Positions 35,484-45,106 are shown, numbered from the stretch's first letter. The stretch is DNA of 64,000 nt from Ruminococcaceae bacterium UBA4871 (GCA_002399445.1 DHDR01000019.1:207274-271273); one strand, 5' to 3'. Notes: generated by a model from the letters alone, not told the origin. Numbers and translations are program-made.

Positions 35484-36791
35484 TCAGCTGTTCTGGTAAA
35501 TTTCCGCACTTTTCCGCAGCTTAAATCCTTCAACCATGCTTTTAAGGGTTTCCGCCTGTCCGGAAAGTTCCTCACTGGCAGCCGCATCTTCTTCCGAAGT
35601 TGCAGAATTGGTCTGGATTACATTGGTGATATTATCCACGCTCTGGGTAACTTTCTGCACCGCTTCAGCCTGCTGTGAAGAGGTCTCTGTAATCTTATTA
35701 ATCGTCGTTACCATATTCTCGGCACCCTGCAGGGCTGTCTCCAAAGACTGTGCTGTGCTGTTGACAATCTCCGTTCCCCTCTCAACGGCAGCCGAAGCCT
35801 CCTCAATCAGTTTTGCCGTATTCTGGGATGCCTCCTGACTCTTATTGGCAAGGTTCCGCACTTCATCGGCAACTACTGCAAACCCTTTGCCTGCAGCACC
35901 TGCGCGCGCAGCTTCCACAGATGCATTCAGTGCCAAAATATTAGTCTGGAAGGCAATGTCCTGAATGGTCTTAACAATTGTGCTAATCTTATTGGATGTT
36001 TCACTAATCAGCGTCATGGCGGCAATCATGTCTTTCATCTGCTGATTGCTTTTAGACATGCAGCTGCCTAAATCCTTTGCATTCGCATTGGCTTCTTTTG
36101 CACTTTGGGCATTTTCTCCGATCTTTGTGAAAATCTGGTCGACTGTTTCCTCCAGTTTTTGAGCAGAACTGGCCTGCTGCGTGGAACCCTGCGACAATGC
36201 CTGTGCACCTGCAGAAACCTGATTTGCTCCGCTGGCCACCTGATTGGCAGCTACGGTGATTTGGTTCATAGTATTGCTGATACCCTGCTTAATAATGCCA
36301 AGCTGCTGCCGCACCTCCATAAATTCGCCGACATAATAGTCATCGCCCAATTGAGTATGTACCTGAAAATTTCCCTTTGACATCTCGTGCAAATTATAGG
36401 AAATATCAGAAATAATAGACTGGATATTTGCGGCTGTACGCGCCAGCATCTGATTTAACTGACCAACTTCATCATCTGCGGAATATTCAGGCTGCACACC
36501 AAAATTGCCTTTCCCCAGTTCCTTCGTCACATTCCACAGAGAATCCAGTGATCGAGAAATCACTTTCTCAGCCCTGCCACCCAGAACAATGGCAGCTGCA
36601 ACGGACAGCGCAAGAAACACAATCAATACTACAATCCATGTTTGTGCCATACTTTGTACTTCTGCCTGATCCGTGCATTGACTCATACGGTACATACCAA
36701 CCATACAGGCAACCAACATAGCTGCCCCTATAAGCATAAGGCCACCCATACTATATACAATTTTTCGGGATAATTTTTTGCCTGTCTTCAT
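35484..36791 (-). CDS. methyl-accepting chemotaxis protein without a sensor domain
   Basis: 435 residues. Two membrane segments (about 11-33 and 51-70) are joined by only about 17 outside residues, so there is no ligand-binding domain. A HAMP domain (about 72-125) and a long coiled-coil signalling region follow, with the hairpin tip AFQTNILALNASVEAARAGA and AGKGFAVVADEVRNLA that bind CheA/CheW. GGAAGG precedes the ATG. It may sense membrane state, energy or an internal partner. It lies beside FapA and PilZ genes, away from the main flagellar operon. Confidence 0.95.
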   Translation of the reverse strand: MKTGKKLSRKIVYSMGGLMLIGAAMLVACMVGMYRMSQCTDQAEVQSMAQTWIVVLIVFLALSVAAAIVLGGRAEKVISRSLDSLWNVTKELGKGNFGVQPEYSADDEVGQLNQMLARTAANIQSIISDISYNLHEMSKGNFQVHTQLGDDYYVGEFMEVRQQLGIIKQGISNTMNQITVAANQVASGANQVSAGAQALSQGSTQQASSAQKLEETVDQIFTKIGENAQSAKEANANAKDLGSCMSKSNQQMKDMIAAMTLISETSNKISTIVKTIQDIAFQTNILALNASVEAARAGAAGKGFAVVADEVRNLANKSQEASQNTAKLIEEASAAVERGTEIVNSTAQSLETALQGAENMVTTINKITETSSQQAEAVQKVTQSVDNITNVIQTNSATSEEDAAASEELSGQAETLKSMVEGFKLRKSAEIYQNS

Positions 36792-36853
36792 TTGAGAATC
36801 CTTCCTTTATAACTTTCGTTCTTAAAATATATAATTTTCAGAGAAAATCTCTC

Positions 36854-38623
36854 TTAGAATTTACCGAGTTGTAAATCATTATCCCCCTGAAACACCAAAC
36901 ACTGTTCCTCAACATCTTTACAAACACGTGTCATTCCATGAATCCGCAGAACCGCAATCGGATATAATTTTTCGATTTTCATTTTTGCTTTTCCGATTTG
37001 TTTCTCTTGTTCCATAATATTGTCCATCTGCTGCTGAAGCTTTTTCAATTTGATTTGAAAAATAGAAAGCCGAAAAGAAATCCCTTCGATGGCTTTTTTA
37101 ATTTCGGGATCTTCTTTCCCCTCTTGCAGTAGATCTCTCTGTTTTTCAGCTGTCTGCGTCTTTAAACGCATTGTCTTACAGTCGTTCGCTATTTTTGTTT
37201 TAAAGGCTGTAAACTCCGGCGTCGGTTCAAGGTTAAGCCTTGTAACGATGCCACGCTCATTGCCAACAACTCTAGCCTGAATGCCAGTCATGGCGGTCAC
37301 AGAGCCGCCGGCAATAGCGCCCTGCCCGGATTCCACCATTACAGACCTGCCACAAACAATTGTTGAATTAATAATGCTGTCTGCATAGGCACTGCCGCCT
37401 GCCTTTGCAAAAGCATTTTCAATATAGCGGCACTTTATGTCTTTGCCTGCTTCCAAATGGCCTTTATTATTACCGTTAATGCCATTGCCAACAAACAGAT
37501 TTTTTCCGGCAATCACAGTACCCGCACCAATACTGCCAGAAATGTTGATGTCTCCAGTTGCTTTGACCCAAAAATCATCCCGCACATTGCCGCGCACAAA
37601 AACATTTCCCTTTACATCAATGTTTCCGGTAGAAAGGTCCACATCATTTTCAATGGTTATAACATCTGTAACATGGTATTTACCATCTTCATAAAAAATC
37701 TGACCATCATTTTGCGCAAGAAGCTCGGTACCATTTTCAGATAGATAAGTACCTGAGCCTTTTGGAAGTGCTGGCATTTTTCCTTCCTGTGCAGGAATTT
37801 TTTCGCCAAGGACTGTCATGCCAGATTCGCCCTTGGTTGCCTGAATAACTTTGCAGATGATTTCATCTTTCTCCACATGCACAAGCCAGTTTAAATCTCT
37901 GTAATTAACGATGTCATGATTGGTTGTCATCACAGGTGTTCCAACCGTATGCGGAATAACCTCTTCAATTTTTCCGTCCCGGCCTCGCTTCGGTTCTTTC
38001 CCTTTTGCAATTTGTGTGAGCAGCATGCAGCTTTCCGGTTCTGTGAGGCGGAGCACTGCTTGATGATCAATTCCAAAAGTTACATGCGCATCCAGCAGTG
38101 CCTTTTGGATGTCTGCTTCTGCAACAGACGTTCCTCCCCGCAGCGGCGGCAATATAAAGGCCCACGCGATTGTTTGATCCTTAGAAATGAAAATATTTAC
38201 TTTGCCAAAAATTTTGGGCGGCGGGTTTATTTGTTCCGTTATTTCAACACTGAGCAGCGTTGACTCCATATCCTGATTCAATTGGCAAAACGCGGAAGAA
38301 GTTTCTTCATTCAATGGAGCAGAGGTATCCAAATAGCTTTCCAAAGCCGGCCGCTTATTTCCCCAGCCTTTTTCCTGTCTCCAAATATTATAAAATTTTT
38401 GCAAATTTGCAATATCTGGTGCTGGAAATACTGCCGTATTTTTTTTGTCCTCATGGACCTCATCCTCATGCAAATGAAATGAAGTTTCCACTTTTTCTTG
38501 GGGAGGAAGATTCGCTTTTTTCTCTTCTTCCTCTTTTCTGCGTCCGGAAAACTTTTGATACAGAGACCAAAGCAAACTCTTTTTGCTGTCTGGATCATTG
38601 TTTTCCTTTGCTTGTTCTTTCAT
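36854..38623 (-). CDS. FapA family protein (DUF342)
   Basis: 589 residues, cytoplasmic. An N-terminal charged region (about 1-80) is followed by the FapA domain with a long right-handed beta-helix-like stretch of Gly/Val/Asn repeats (about 300-440: GNIDVKGNVFVRGNVRDDF, GDINISGSIGAGTVIAGKN), then a C-terminal coiled coil (about 470-545). FapA proteins are linked to flagellar assembly and polar localisation in Vibrio, and DUF342 homologues are common in Firmicutes. GGAGG lies 8 bases before the ATG at 38623. It lies next to a chemoreceptor gene, which supports a motility or membrane-associated role. Confidence 0.88.
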   Translation of the reverse strand: MKEQAKENNDPDSKKSLLWSLYQKFSGRRKEEEEKKANLPPQEKVETSFHLHEDEVHEDKKNTAVFPAPDIANLQKFYNIWRQEKGWGNKRPALESYLDTSAPLNEETSSAFCQLNQDMESTLLSVEITEQINPPPKIFGKVNIFISKDQTIAWAFILPPLRGGTSVAEADIQKALLDAHVTFGIDHQAVLRLTEPESCMLLTQIAKGKEPKRGRDGKIEEVIPHTVGTPVMTTNHDIVNYRDLNWLVHVEKDEIICKVIQATKGESGMTVLGEKIPAQEGKMPALPKGSGTYLSENGTELLAQNDGQIFYEDGKYHVTDVITIENDVDLSTGNIDVKGNVFVRGNVRDDFWVKATGDINISGSIGAGTVIAGKNLFVGNGINGNNKGHLEAGKDIKCRYIENAFAKAGGSAYADSIINSTIVCGRSVMVESGQGAIAGGSVTAMTGIQARVVGNERGIVTRLNLEPTPEFTAFKTKIANDCKTMRLKTQTAEKQRDLLQEGKEDPEIKKAIEGISFRLSIFQIKLKKLQQQMDNIMEQEKQIGKAKMKIEKLYPIAVLRIHGMTRVCKDVEEQCLVFQGDNDLQLGKF

Positions 38624-38894
38624 AATTTTCACCTCCACACAGCGCAAAATACAAATCTTCCAGTGCTTGGTTTAGAGTATCATTTTAGAGGAAGTAATGA
38701 GAATAATAAAAAGATTGTTACTGTGTATATTATACAGCAGGATTCTCCCAACGTCCACATGTTTTTGCAAAAAAATCGTTGAACCTTTTGTTAAACCTTT
38801 TTAAAATATATGTATATATAAATTTTATTTCAATATTTATGCATATCATCCTGTAATCTACAATTTAGAAATCTTTACCTCACTTTTACATAAA
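38624..38894. other. intergenic, AT-rich, no gene seen
   Basis: Lies between the orphan gene terminator and the FapA start. It contains AT-rich runs (ATATATGTATATATAAAT near 38806-38822) and a TATAAT-like box on the minus strand near 38730, but no convincing -35, gene or RNA. Confidence 0.5.
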
Positions 38895-38895
38895 A

Positions 38896-38932
38896 GTGCC
38901 CCGATTTTTACTAAAATAAAAATCGGGGCACC
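38896..38932 (-). terminator. terminator of the orphan 197-residue gene
   Basis: GTGCCCCGATTTTTA pairs with TAAAAATCGGGGCAC in a 15-bp stem, followed by TTTTA on the minus strand. Confidence 0.85.
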
Positions 38933-38947
38933 TGAATGATTTTCTTA

Positions 38948-39541
38948 TTATGCCAACAAATTCATTGCCACAGCTGCTGTCTGCATTTGTGGAATCATAC
39001 AATTCTGCACTTGCAGATAACGCTGCACACCAGTCGACAGGGTATCCTGAGAAACAGCATTTTCTTTCTTTGCAGCATTTTCCAAATGTTGTTGAAAAGT
39101 TGATGTGCTTTTAGAATTTGCTATCTTGCCGGAAGAAGCAGCCGTGCCGTCTGCCGCAGGCGGTGCAGCAGAGACTGGATATACCGCTGTCACATCCTGC
39201 GGAATCTCTTGTTGCACAGATTGAATCGGACTGCGAACTGCAGGCTGTGCTGCTATGGCAGCAAAGTCCGAAGAAGCCAAAGCAGTTCCATAACTCAGCG
39301 AAGAACTTCCTTCCTGTTGTGCAAGAAGCTGCTGTGCATGTGCACTCAACTGAATTTTATCTGCTGTTAATGCAGAACTGCCGGAAACACGGGCTGCCGG
39401 TTCTACTGCAGTTTCCGTTAGGCTAACCGGTTGAACTTGCTGCACTGGCCCATCCGTCCGCACACGGCGAAGCTGCTGCATGCGGGCAGCATTCAAACGA
39501 ACGTTATCATCATAATTCACCCTATTCACCTGCATACTCAT
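38948..39541 (-). CDS. hypothetical protein, Ala/Gln/Ser-rich, in motility region
   Basis: 197 residues, no signal peptide or membrane segment, and no family recognised. The N-terminus SMQVNRVNYDDNVRLNAARM is followed by a low-complexity Gln/Ala/Ser/Val-rich body (about 30-160), and a more ordered C-terminal end (DTLSTGVQRYLQVQNCMIPQ) that could form a helix. GGGAGG lies about 9 bases before the ATG at 39541. It has its own terminator. Neighbouring FapA and chemoreceptor genes hint at a flagellar link, possibly an axial or export-related protein, but nothing proves it. Confidence 0.7.
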   Translation of the reverse strand: MSMQVNRVNYDDNVRLNAARMQQLRRVRTDGPVQQVQPVSLTETAVEPAARVSGSSALTADKIQLSAHAQQLLAQQEGSSSLSYGTALASSDFAAIAAQPAVRSPIQSVQQEIPQDVTAVYPVSAAPPAADGTAASSGKIANSKSTSTFQQHLENAAKKENAVSQDTLSTGVQRYLQVQNCMIPQMQTAAVAMNLLA

Positions 39542-39706
39542 AGAAAAGGCCTCCCTTCTCAGCAACAATTCTAAAATTTTCGCTATCTCATATTTTCTTA
39601 TAGACTCTATTATTAAAATATCACTTTTTTTGCTAAAATAATCCGTTTATAGAAAAATAAAAGAATTTTAATGAAAATTTTCACAATTGGCTCACAAATT
39701 CTCCGG

Positions 39707-40441
39707 CTAAAGAATCTTATCCAGAAAATCCTGCAGACGTTGTGTTTTGGGATGGGTAAAAAAAGTTTCCGGGTCGGCCTGCTCCAAGATGGTACCTCCA
39801 TCCATGAAAAGGACGCGTGTGCCCACTTCACGAGCAAAAGCCATCTCATGTGTAACGACAACCATTGTCATCCCGTCATTTGCCAGTTCTTTCATGACTT
39901 TTAACACTTCACCAACCATCTCAGGGTCGAGGGCACTGGTCGGCTCATCAAACAACATCACATCCGGTTCCATCGCCATTGCACGCACAATCGCAATACG
40001 CTGTTTTTGGCCACCGGAAAGCTGGCCCGGGTAAGCCCCCGCTTTATCCGAAAGTCCAACACGTTCAAGGAGAGACATGGCCTGTTCATCTGCCTGCTGC
40101 TGGGTTTTCAGTTTCAGTGTCACCGGTGCCAGTGTGATATTTTGCCGCACCGTCAAATGCGGAAATAAATTAAAGTGCTGAAAAACCATGCCAATCTTCC
40201 GGCGAAGCAAATCCACATCACATTGCGGTGTATTGATCTGCTGCCCTTCAAACCAGATTTCCCCGTCGGTCGGCTTTTCCAGTAGATTCAAGCAGCGCAG
40301 GAACGTACTCTTCCCGGAACCGGAAGGACCGACAACAACAACCTTTTCGCCTTTTTCAATCTGCTGATCAATTCCTTTGAGAACCTCAATGGTCCCATTT
40401 TGCGTATGAAAACTTTTATGCAGATTCTTAACGGTTATCAT
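39707..40441 (-). CDS. polar amino acid ABC transporter ATP-binding protein
   Basis: 244 residues, GlnQ/ArtM/TcyN-like. Walker A GPSGSGKST, Q-loop MVFQHFNLFPHLTV, signature LSGGQKQRIAIVRAMAM, Walker B VMLFDEPTSALDPE and H-loop VVTHEMAFAREV are intact. AGGAGG precedes the ATG at 40441. It overlaps the permease gene by 14 bp. Third gene of the binding protein-permease-ATPase operon. Confidence 0.96.
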   Translation of the reverse strand: MITVKNLHKSFHTQNGTIEVLKGIDQQIEKGEKVVVVGPSGSGKSTFLRCLNLLEKPTDGEIWFEGQQINTPQCDVDLLRRKIGMVFQHFNLFPHLTVRQNITLAPVTLKLKTQQQADEQAMSLLERVGLSDKAGAYPGQLSGGQKQRIAIVRAMAMEPDVMLFDEPTSALDPEMVGEVLKVMKELANDGMTMVVVTHEMAFAREVGTRVLFMDGGTILEQADPETFFTHPKTQRLQDFLDKIL

Positions 40442-41159
40442 TCCTGTGCAGCCTCCTCTCAAACTTGGTCAGCAGTGCTGACATCCCAATCACGATGACT
40501 AGATAGACTGCTGCCGTTGTCAGCAGCGGCGTATAAGGCAGGAATGTGATACTGCGGATAATATCACCACTCTTGGTCAGGTCCTGAATACCAATATAAC
40601 CGGCAACTGATGTTTCCTTAAGCAGAGAGATAAACTCGTTGCCGATGGCCGGCAACACATTTTTCAATGCCTGTGGAAAGACAATTTTCACCATAGTCGT
40701 GCGTTCACTCAGCCCCAACGAACGTCCTGCTTCTATCTGACCGTGGTCCACCGATTGAATGCCGCTGCGAATCACCTCAGCGACATAGGCACCAGAGTTG
40801 ATTCCAAAAGCTAAAATTGCTGTTCCAACATCGCTGATAGGCGTTCCTACAACAATGATATAATACATAATCAGCAACTGTACAACCACAGGTGTCCCGC
40901 GAATCACGGTGAGATACAAGTTGGCAATTCCATTGAGCACCCTGAGCTTTTGGGGATTGTTGATATGCGCAATACGAATCAGCGCCACCAATGTACCCAG
41001 CACCACACCAATCAGCACCGCAAAAACAGTGATGACTAAAGTGTTGCCCAAACCCGTTAAAATGTATTGATAACGGTTATCCTGTACAAAGCATTGATAA
41101 AACTGCCCCGAAAGTCCTGAAAAAAAAGACGCTGAAGCTGCTGTGGAAATTGGCTGCAT
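40428..41159 (-). CDS. polar amino acid ABC transporter permease
   Basis: 243 residues of the HisM/GlnP family, with about five membrane segments. The first ~35 residues precede the first helix (GLGNTLVITVFAVLIG). The conserved cytoplasmic loop SLGLSERTTMVKIVFPQAL, which contacts the ATPase, is present, as is FGINSGAYVAEVIRSGIQSV. It lies between the binding protein and ATPase genes. Confidence 0.96.
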   Translation of the reverse strand: MQPISTAASASFFSGLSGQFYQCFVQDNRYQYILTGLGNTLVITVFAVLIGVVLGTLVALIRIAHINNPQKLRVLNGIANLYLTVIRGTPVVVQLLIMYYIIVVGTPISDVGTAILAFGINSGAYVAEVIRSGIQSVDHGQIEAGRSLGLSERTTMVKIVFPQALKNVLPAIGNEFISLLKETSVAGYIGIQDLTKSGDIIRSITFLPYTPLLTTAAVYLVIVIGMSALLTKFERRLHRNDNR

Positions 41160-41229
41160 GGATACCTCCTAAACTAATCGAAAAAGCAGAGGGGCACATG
41201 TTTTCCCACTCCGCTCTGCTGTCTTTGTT

Positions 41230-42051
41230 TTAGTCACTGTTTTCCAGATTGGATTTATACTTGGCGACAATTTTGTCCAGCTCTCCATTGGACTTCATTT
41301 CTTTAATGACACCGTTTATCGTATTCAGCAAGCTGGTATTTCCTTTTTTAACTGCAACAGCATAATGTTCCACTGTCAAAGCGTCTGAAAGCTTTGTAAT
41401 CTTTCCAACATTCTTAGATACGAATTTACGCGCCGGGTAATCATCGATGACCACAGCATCTACACGACCGGAAATTAAATCAGAGACAGCATCGGAACCT
41501 TTATTGTAACGCTTGATAGAACCAACTTTAATATCGCTGGTATGCTTTTCGTCCGTACAATAATCGTCGCCAGTTGTCCCCTGCTGCACACCGACTTTTT
41601 TCCCGTTCAAATCCTTGCGTGACTTGATGGCACTTCCTTTTCTCACAATAATGGACTGCGTTGCATCAAAGTACGGAACAGAAAAATCAACATTTTTTTT
41701 GCGGTCCGCATTTTCAGTCATGCCAGCTGCAACAAAATCACATTTTCCGGACTGCAGCTCTGTAATAAGAGCAGAAAAATCCACATCCCGGACTTGCAGC
41801 TTTTTCCCCAGCTTTGCAGCAATTTTATTGGAAAGCTCGACATCAATTCCAACAATCTTGCCACCAGCTTTATATTCAAATGGTTCAAATTCTGCATTGG
41901 TAGACATGGTCACGGTACTCCCAGATGCACTCGCTGCATTCGCAGAAGTGTTGGTGTTTCCAGTGCTTCCGGACGGATTGGCACAAGCTGCCATAGGCAG
42001 CAGCATCGCAACAGAAACAACTGCCGCAAAAACATTTTTCATTTTTCGCAT
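41230..42051 (-). CDS. polar amino acid ABC transporter substrate-binding lipoprotein
   Basis: 273 residues. A lipoprotein signal ends at LPMAAC (lipobox Cys near 24), followed by an Asn/Ser/Thr linker. The SBP family 3 body includes NAEFEPFEYKAGGKIVGIDVEL and ITELQSGKCDFVAAGMT, the amino-acid-binding pattern. The specific amino acid cannot be read. The start at 42051 follows AAGGAG by 9 bases; the open frame extends 12 codons further. A 7-bp stem-loop lies in its leader. Confidence 0.93.
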   Translation of the reverse strand: MRKMKNVFAAVVSVAMLLPMAACANPSGSTGNTNTSANAASASGSTVTMSTNAEFEPFEYKAGGKIVGIDVELSNKIAAKLGKKLQVRDVDFSALITELQSGKCDFVAAGMTENADRKKNVDFSVPYFDATQSIIVRKGSAIKSRKDLNGKKVGVQQGTTGDDYCTDEKHTSDIKVGSIKRYNKGSDAVSDLISGRVDAVVIDDYPARKFVSKNVGKITKLSDALTVEHYAVAVKKGNTSLLNTINGVIKEMKSNGELDKIVAKYKSNLENSD

Positions 42052-42134
42052 ATGACATTTCTCCTTCATCATCAATTGCTGTGACAAAAAGCCATAAATT
42101 TGTGTCAGGAAATCAAAGTTCCCACATGAAAAGG

Positions 42135-42159
42135 CGTCAGCAACGCAGAGTCGCTGACG
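42135..42159 (-). promoter_or_regulatory. leader stem-loop of the amino acid importer operon
   Basis: CGTCAGC (42135-42141) pairs with GCTGACG (42153-42159); CCTTTTC follows on the minus strand. It sits between the likely promoter and the first gene, so it could act as an attenuator. No T-box sequence is present. Confidence 0.4.
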
Positions 42160-42180
42160 TCTTCGTTCTGAAACGATTTT

Positions 42181-42209
42181 ATTGTAGCATAGTGTTAAAT
42201 TAAAAGCAA
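42181..42209 (-). promoter_or_regulatory. sigma-A promoter of the amino acid importer operon
   Basis: TTGCTT (42209-42204), 17-base spacer, TACAAT (42186-42181) on the minus strand. The leader would be about 125 bases. Confidence 0.6.
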
Positions 42210-42423
42210 GGCTAAAATTTATATTTTTTCATTTTTTATACATTTTTCAGCCGCGCGATAGCTAAAACAGCCTGATTTTCTCATTTTCGCATCAACCTCT
42301 TCTGTCTTATAAAAGAAGATATGAAAAATTATGCAAGTTGTTCGGCAGATTCGTATGTACTGAACGGTTTTTCAGAAAGGCATTTGCTGTTCTGTTCTAT
42401 TTGTGTCTGCCAGCCTCAACTCA

Positions 42424-43608
42424 TCAGTAATTCGCATTTTGATAAATCGTATACGCGGCCGGAATATCTAATTTACAGAAAGTTCCGACTGTCCGCGTAC
42501 CACCAAACATGCAGTCGAAGGCAAGTTGGTGCAGGACTTCATCTGGCTGAATCCCCACCCCTCTCAGTTCAGAAAAGCAAGTCGGCATATCAAGGGAACG
42601 GAAAAACTGAACTGTCAGCTCAATCCCATTCTTTGCTTTTTCCGCGACTGTACCAGTTTGCACACCAAGCACCTTTTCCGCATAGCGTGCAAAGCGTTCT
42701 GGTGCACTTGGCATAACGTAATTTGCCCAAGAACCCCACACAGCCGAGAGCGTTGCTCCGTGAGTTGCATCAAACATCGCACTCAATGCATGCCCAAGCT
42801 GGTGAACCGAAAAGTCCTTTTCATTTCCAAGGCCTGTCAAGTTATTGTGTGAAATGCTGCCGCACCACATCAGTTCACTCATGGCATCATAATTTTGCTG
42901 ATTGTGATGGGCAGCATGGCCATTGCGGATAATGACACGCATAACCGCTTCCGCAATCTCATCAGTCAACTGATTATTGCGGTCAACCGTAAAATATCGA
43001 TCCAATGTATGCATCAGCATATCGGTAATTCCGCAGGAAAGCTGAAACGGCGGTAAGGTATAGGTCAGCTCCGGATTCATAATGGCAAAAACCGGACGGT
43101 TATAATCGGTATTTAAGCCGCGCTTCTGTTTATGTTCCTCATCTGTCAAAACAGCGGAATCGCTGCTCTCACTGCCTGCTGCAGGAATCGTGAGAATTGA
43201 CCCAACCGGATAGGCACCGGTCACCGGCGCTTTATGAGTCCAAAAGTCCCAAATATCTTTTCCGGGATGCGCCATCCCAATAGCAACTGCCTTTGCGGTG
43301 TCAATCACACTGCCGCCACCAACTGCCAGTACAAAATCAGCGTGGAAGTCCCTGGCACACTCCAGCGCTTTTCGAGTAAAGTCTAAACGAGGATTGGGCT
43401 TAACACCGCCTGCCGTTTTGAAAGGAAGCCCTGCATCGCGGAGAAGATTTTCTACCCGACCAATTAAACCGCTTCGTACAGCACTTCCACCGCCGTACAG
43501 GACAAGCACACGACTGCCACCATATTCTTTGATTTTATCTGCTACTTTCGCTTCTGCATCTTTCCCAAAAACCACTTCCGTAGGACATTTGAACACAAAA
43601 CTCTGCAC
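42424..43608 (-). CDS. iron-containing alcohol dehydrogenase (butanol dehydrogenase-like)
   Basis: 394 residues. An NAD(P)H-binding N-terminal domain has FVLAVGGGSVIDTAKAVAIG, and the C-terminal helical domain has the metal-binding pattern HQLGHALSAMFDATHGATLS with the upstream Asp in CGITDMLMHTLDRYF. Length and motifs match BDH enzymes that reduce aldehydes in fermentation. I prefer the GTG start at 43608 (AGAGAGG upstream), since the product then begins at the family start QSFVFKCPTEVVFGK. It lies downstream of the aminopeptidase gene but behind a terminator. Confidence 0.92.
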   Translation of the reverse strand: MQSFVFKCPTEVVFGKDAEAKVADKIKEYGGSRVLVLYGGGSAVRSGLIGRVENLLRDAGLPFKTAGGVKPNPRLDFTRKALECARDFHADFVLAVGGGSVIDTAKAVAIGMAHPGKDIWDFWTHKAPVTGAYPVGSILTIPAAGSESSDSAVLTDEEHKQKRGLNTDYNRPVFAIMNPELTYTLPPFQLSCGITDMLMHTLDRYFTVDRNNQLTDEIAEAVMRVIIRNGHAAHHNQQNYDAMSELMWCGSISHNNLTGLGNEKDFSVHQLGHALSAMFDATHGATLSAVWGSWANYVMPSAPERFARYAEKVLGVQTGTVAEKAKNGIELTVQFFRSLDMPTCFSELRGVGIQPDEVLHQLAFDCMFGGTRTVGTFCKLDIPAAYTIYQNANY

Positions 43609-43630
43609 ACTCAAAAACCTCTCTTCACAC

Positions 43631-43675
43631 AAAAAACGGGCTTCACCAGTTATAACATCCACTGTTATGCAGCCC
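43631..43675 (-). terminator. Rho-independent terminator of the aminopeptidase gene
   Basis: CGGGCT and AGCCCG close a long hairpin with inner ATAAC/GTTAT pairing; TTTTTT follows on the minus strand. Confidence 0.82.
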
Positions 43676-43693
43676 GATAGTCTATCTCCTCCA

Positions 43694-45106
43694 CTATTCT
43701 GCTTCAAAAAAGACTTTCATTGCCTGATAAGTCATGTATTCATCCAGTTTGCTCACAACTTCAAACGGAGAGTGCATGGAAATCACCGGTACACCAACAT
43801 CCACAACATCGACATTTAGGCCGGCAATATACATAGCGACAGTCCCGCCGCCGCCGGCGTCGACTTTGCCAAGTTCGCCAATCTGCCACAGAACACCGTT
43901 GTCATCAAACAGGCGGCGGATTTGTGAAAGAAATTCTGCCGTTGCCTCGCTGGTATCACTCTTCCCTCGTGCGCCAGTATATTTGCACACACCGACACCA
44001 CCATTCAAATAAGTTGAATTGTTCGCTTCATAAACATCCGCATAGTTTGGATCAAAAGCCGCTGTGACATCTGCAGACAGACAATGAGATTTTGCCAGTA
44101 CATGGCGCGCCTTCAAGCCTTCGGCTTCTGCTAGATTCTCGATAAAGTCATGCAAAAAATTAGAGTTCAGACCTGTATTGCCGACACTTCCGATTTCTTC
44201 CCTGTCTGCCAGGACGGTAACCGTTGTACATTTGGGGACCTTTGTCTTGACTGCAGCCATCAGTTCCGCATAGGCACAGGAACGGTCGTCCTGCCCGTAA
44301 GCGCCAACCATGGAACGGTCAAACCCAATATCACAAGGATGAAAAGCAGGCACAAATGCAAGGTCGGCTGAGACAAAGTCCTCTTCTGTAATTCCGAATT
44401 GCTCATTCAGCAGACGCATCACGTTCAGTTTGAACAAATACTCCCCGTCTTCGTCACGTACTGGACGGCTGCCAACTAAAATATTCAGCTTTTCACCCTC
44501 AATTGCCTTGCCAAGCGGTTTTGTGCTCTGCTCAGAGGCAAGATGCGGCAGCAGGTCGGTGATAGTAAACATAGGGTCCCCAGGATTTTCTCCCAGTCTG
44601 ATGTCAACCATGGTACCGTCTTTGCGGCAGATGCGTCCGTGCATTGCCAGTGGAATGGTCGTCCACTGATATTTTTTAATCCCGCCATAATAATGCGTTT
44701 TCATTTGTGCTAAATCCTTATCTTCAAACAGCGGATGGGGCTTAAGGTCCAAACGCGGACAGTCAATGTGCGCCGCCTCTATGCGAACACCGTTTTTACA
44801 GCCCTCCGTTCCGAAAATTGTTAGGATTAAAGATTTGCCTCGGTTATTAAAATAGACACGGTCTCCTGCCTGATATGCTTTTTCCGAATCATATGGTTGA
44901 AAGCCTGCATCCTCTGCAATTTGAATCGCGGCAATAACTGCTTCACGTTCTGTCTTGGCATTTTCCAAGAATTCTTTGTAGCCTTTGCAAAATTCATCCG
45001 CTTTCTTAATTTTAGCATCACTCACGGAAAAAAATCCGTTTTTTCGGTTGACCAAAAGCTTTTTGGTTAACTCCTTTGCATCAACTTTTGCACTTTTTTT
45101 TGCCAT
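43694..45106 (-). CDS. apeB: M18 family aminopeptidase
   Basis: 470 residues, zinc-dependent cytosolic aminopeptidase with preference for acidic or neutral N-termini. Zinc-site motifs include EAAHIDCPRLDLKP (His), VLADREEIGSVG (Glu pair) and a late His in VPVISMHSPFEVVSK. Length matches M18. The ATG at 45106 follows GGGGGAAG by 5 bases. It starts 16 bp downstream of the lytic transglycosylase stop, so it ends a long operon from prfA onwards. Confidence 0.95.
   Translation of the reverse strand: MAKKSAKVDAKELTKKLLVNRKNGFFSVSDAKIKKADEFCKGYKEFLENAKTEREAVIAAIQIAEDAGFQPYDSEKAYQAGDRVYFNNRGKSLILTIFGTEGCKNGVRIEAAHIDCPRLDLKPHPLFEDKDLAQMKTHYYGGIKKYQWTTIPLAMHGRICRKDGTMVDIRLGENPGDPMFTITDLLPHLASEQSTKPLGKAIEGEKLNILVGSRPVRDEDGEYLFKLNVMRLLNEQFGITEEDFVSADLAFVPAFHPCDIGFDRSMVGAYGQDDRSCAYAELMAAVKTKVPKCTTVTVLADREEIGSVGNTGLNSNFLHDFIENLAEAEGLKARHVLAKSHCLSADVTAAFDPNYADVYEANNSTYLNGGVGVCKYTGARGKSDTSEATAEFLSQIRRLFDDNGVLWQIGELGKVDAGGGGTVAMYIAGLNVDVVDVGVPVISMHSPFEVVSKLDEYMTYQAMKVFFEAE

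Noticed and set aside
42052..42180. T-box or amino acid riboswitch before the importer
   Set aside because: The leader is short and lacks the T-box sequence and the expected stems.
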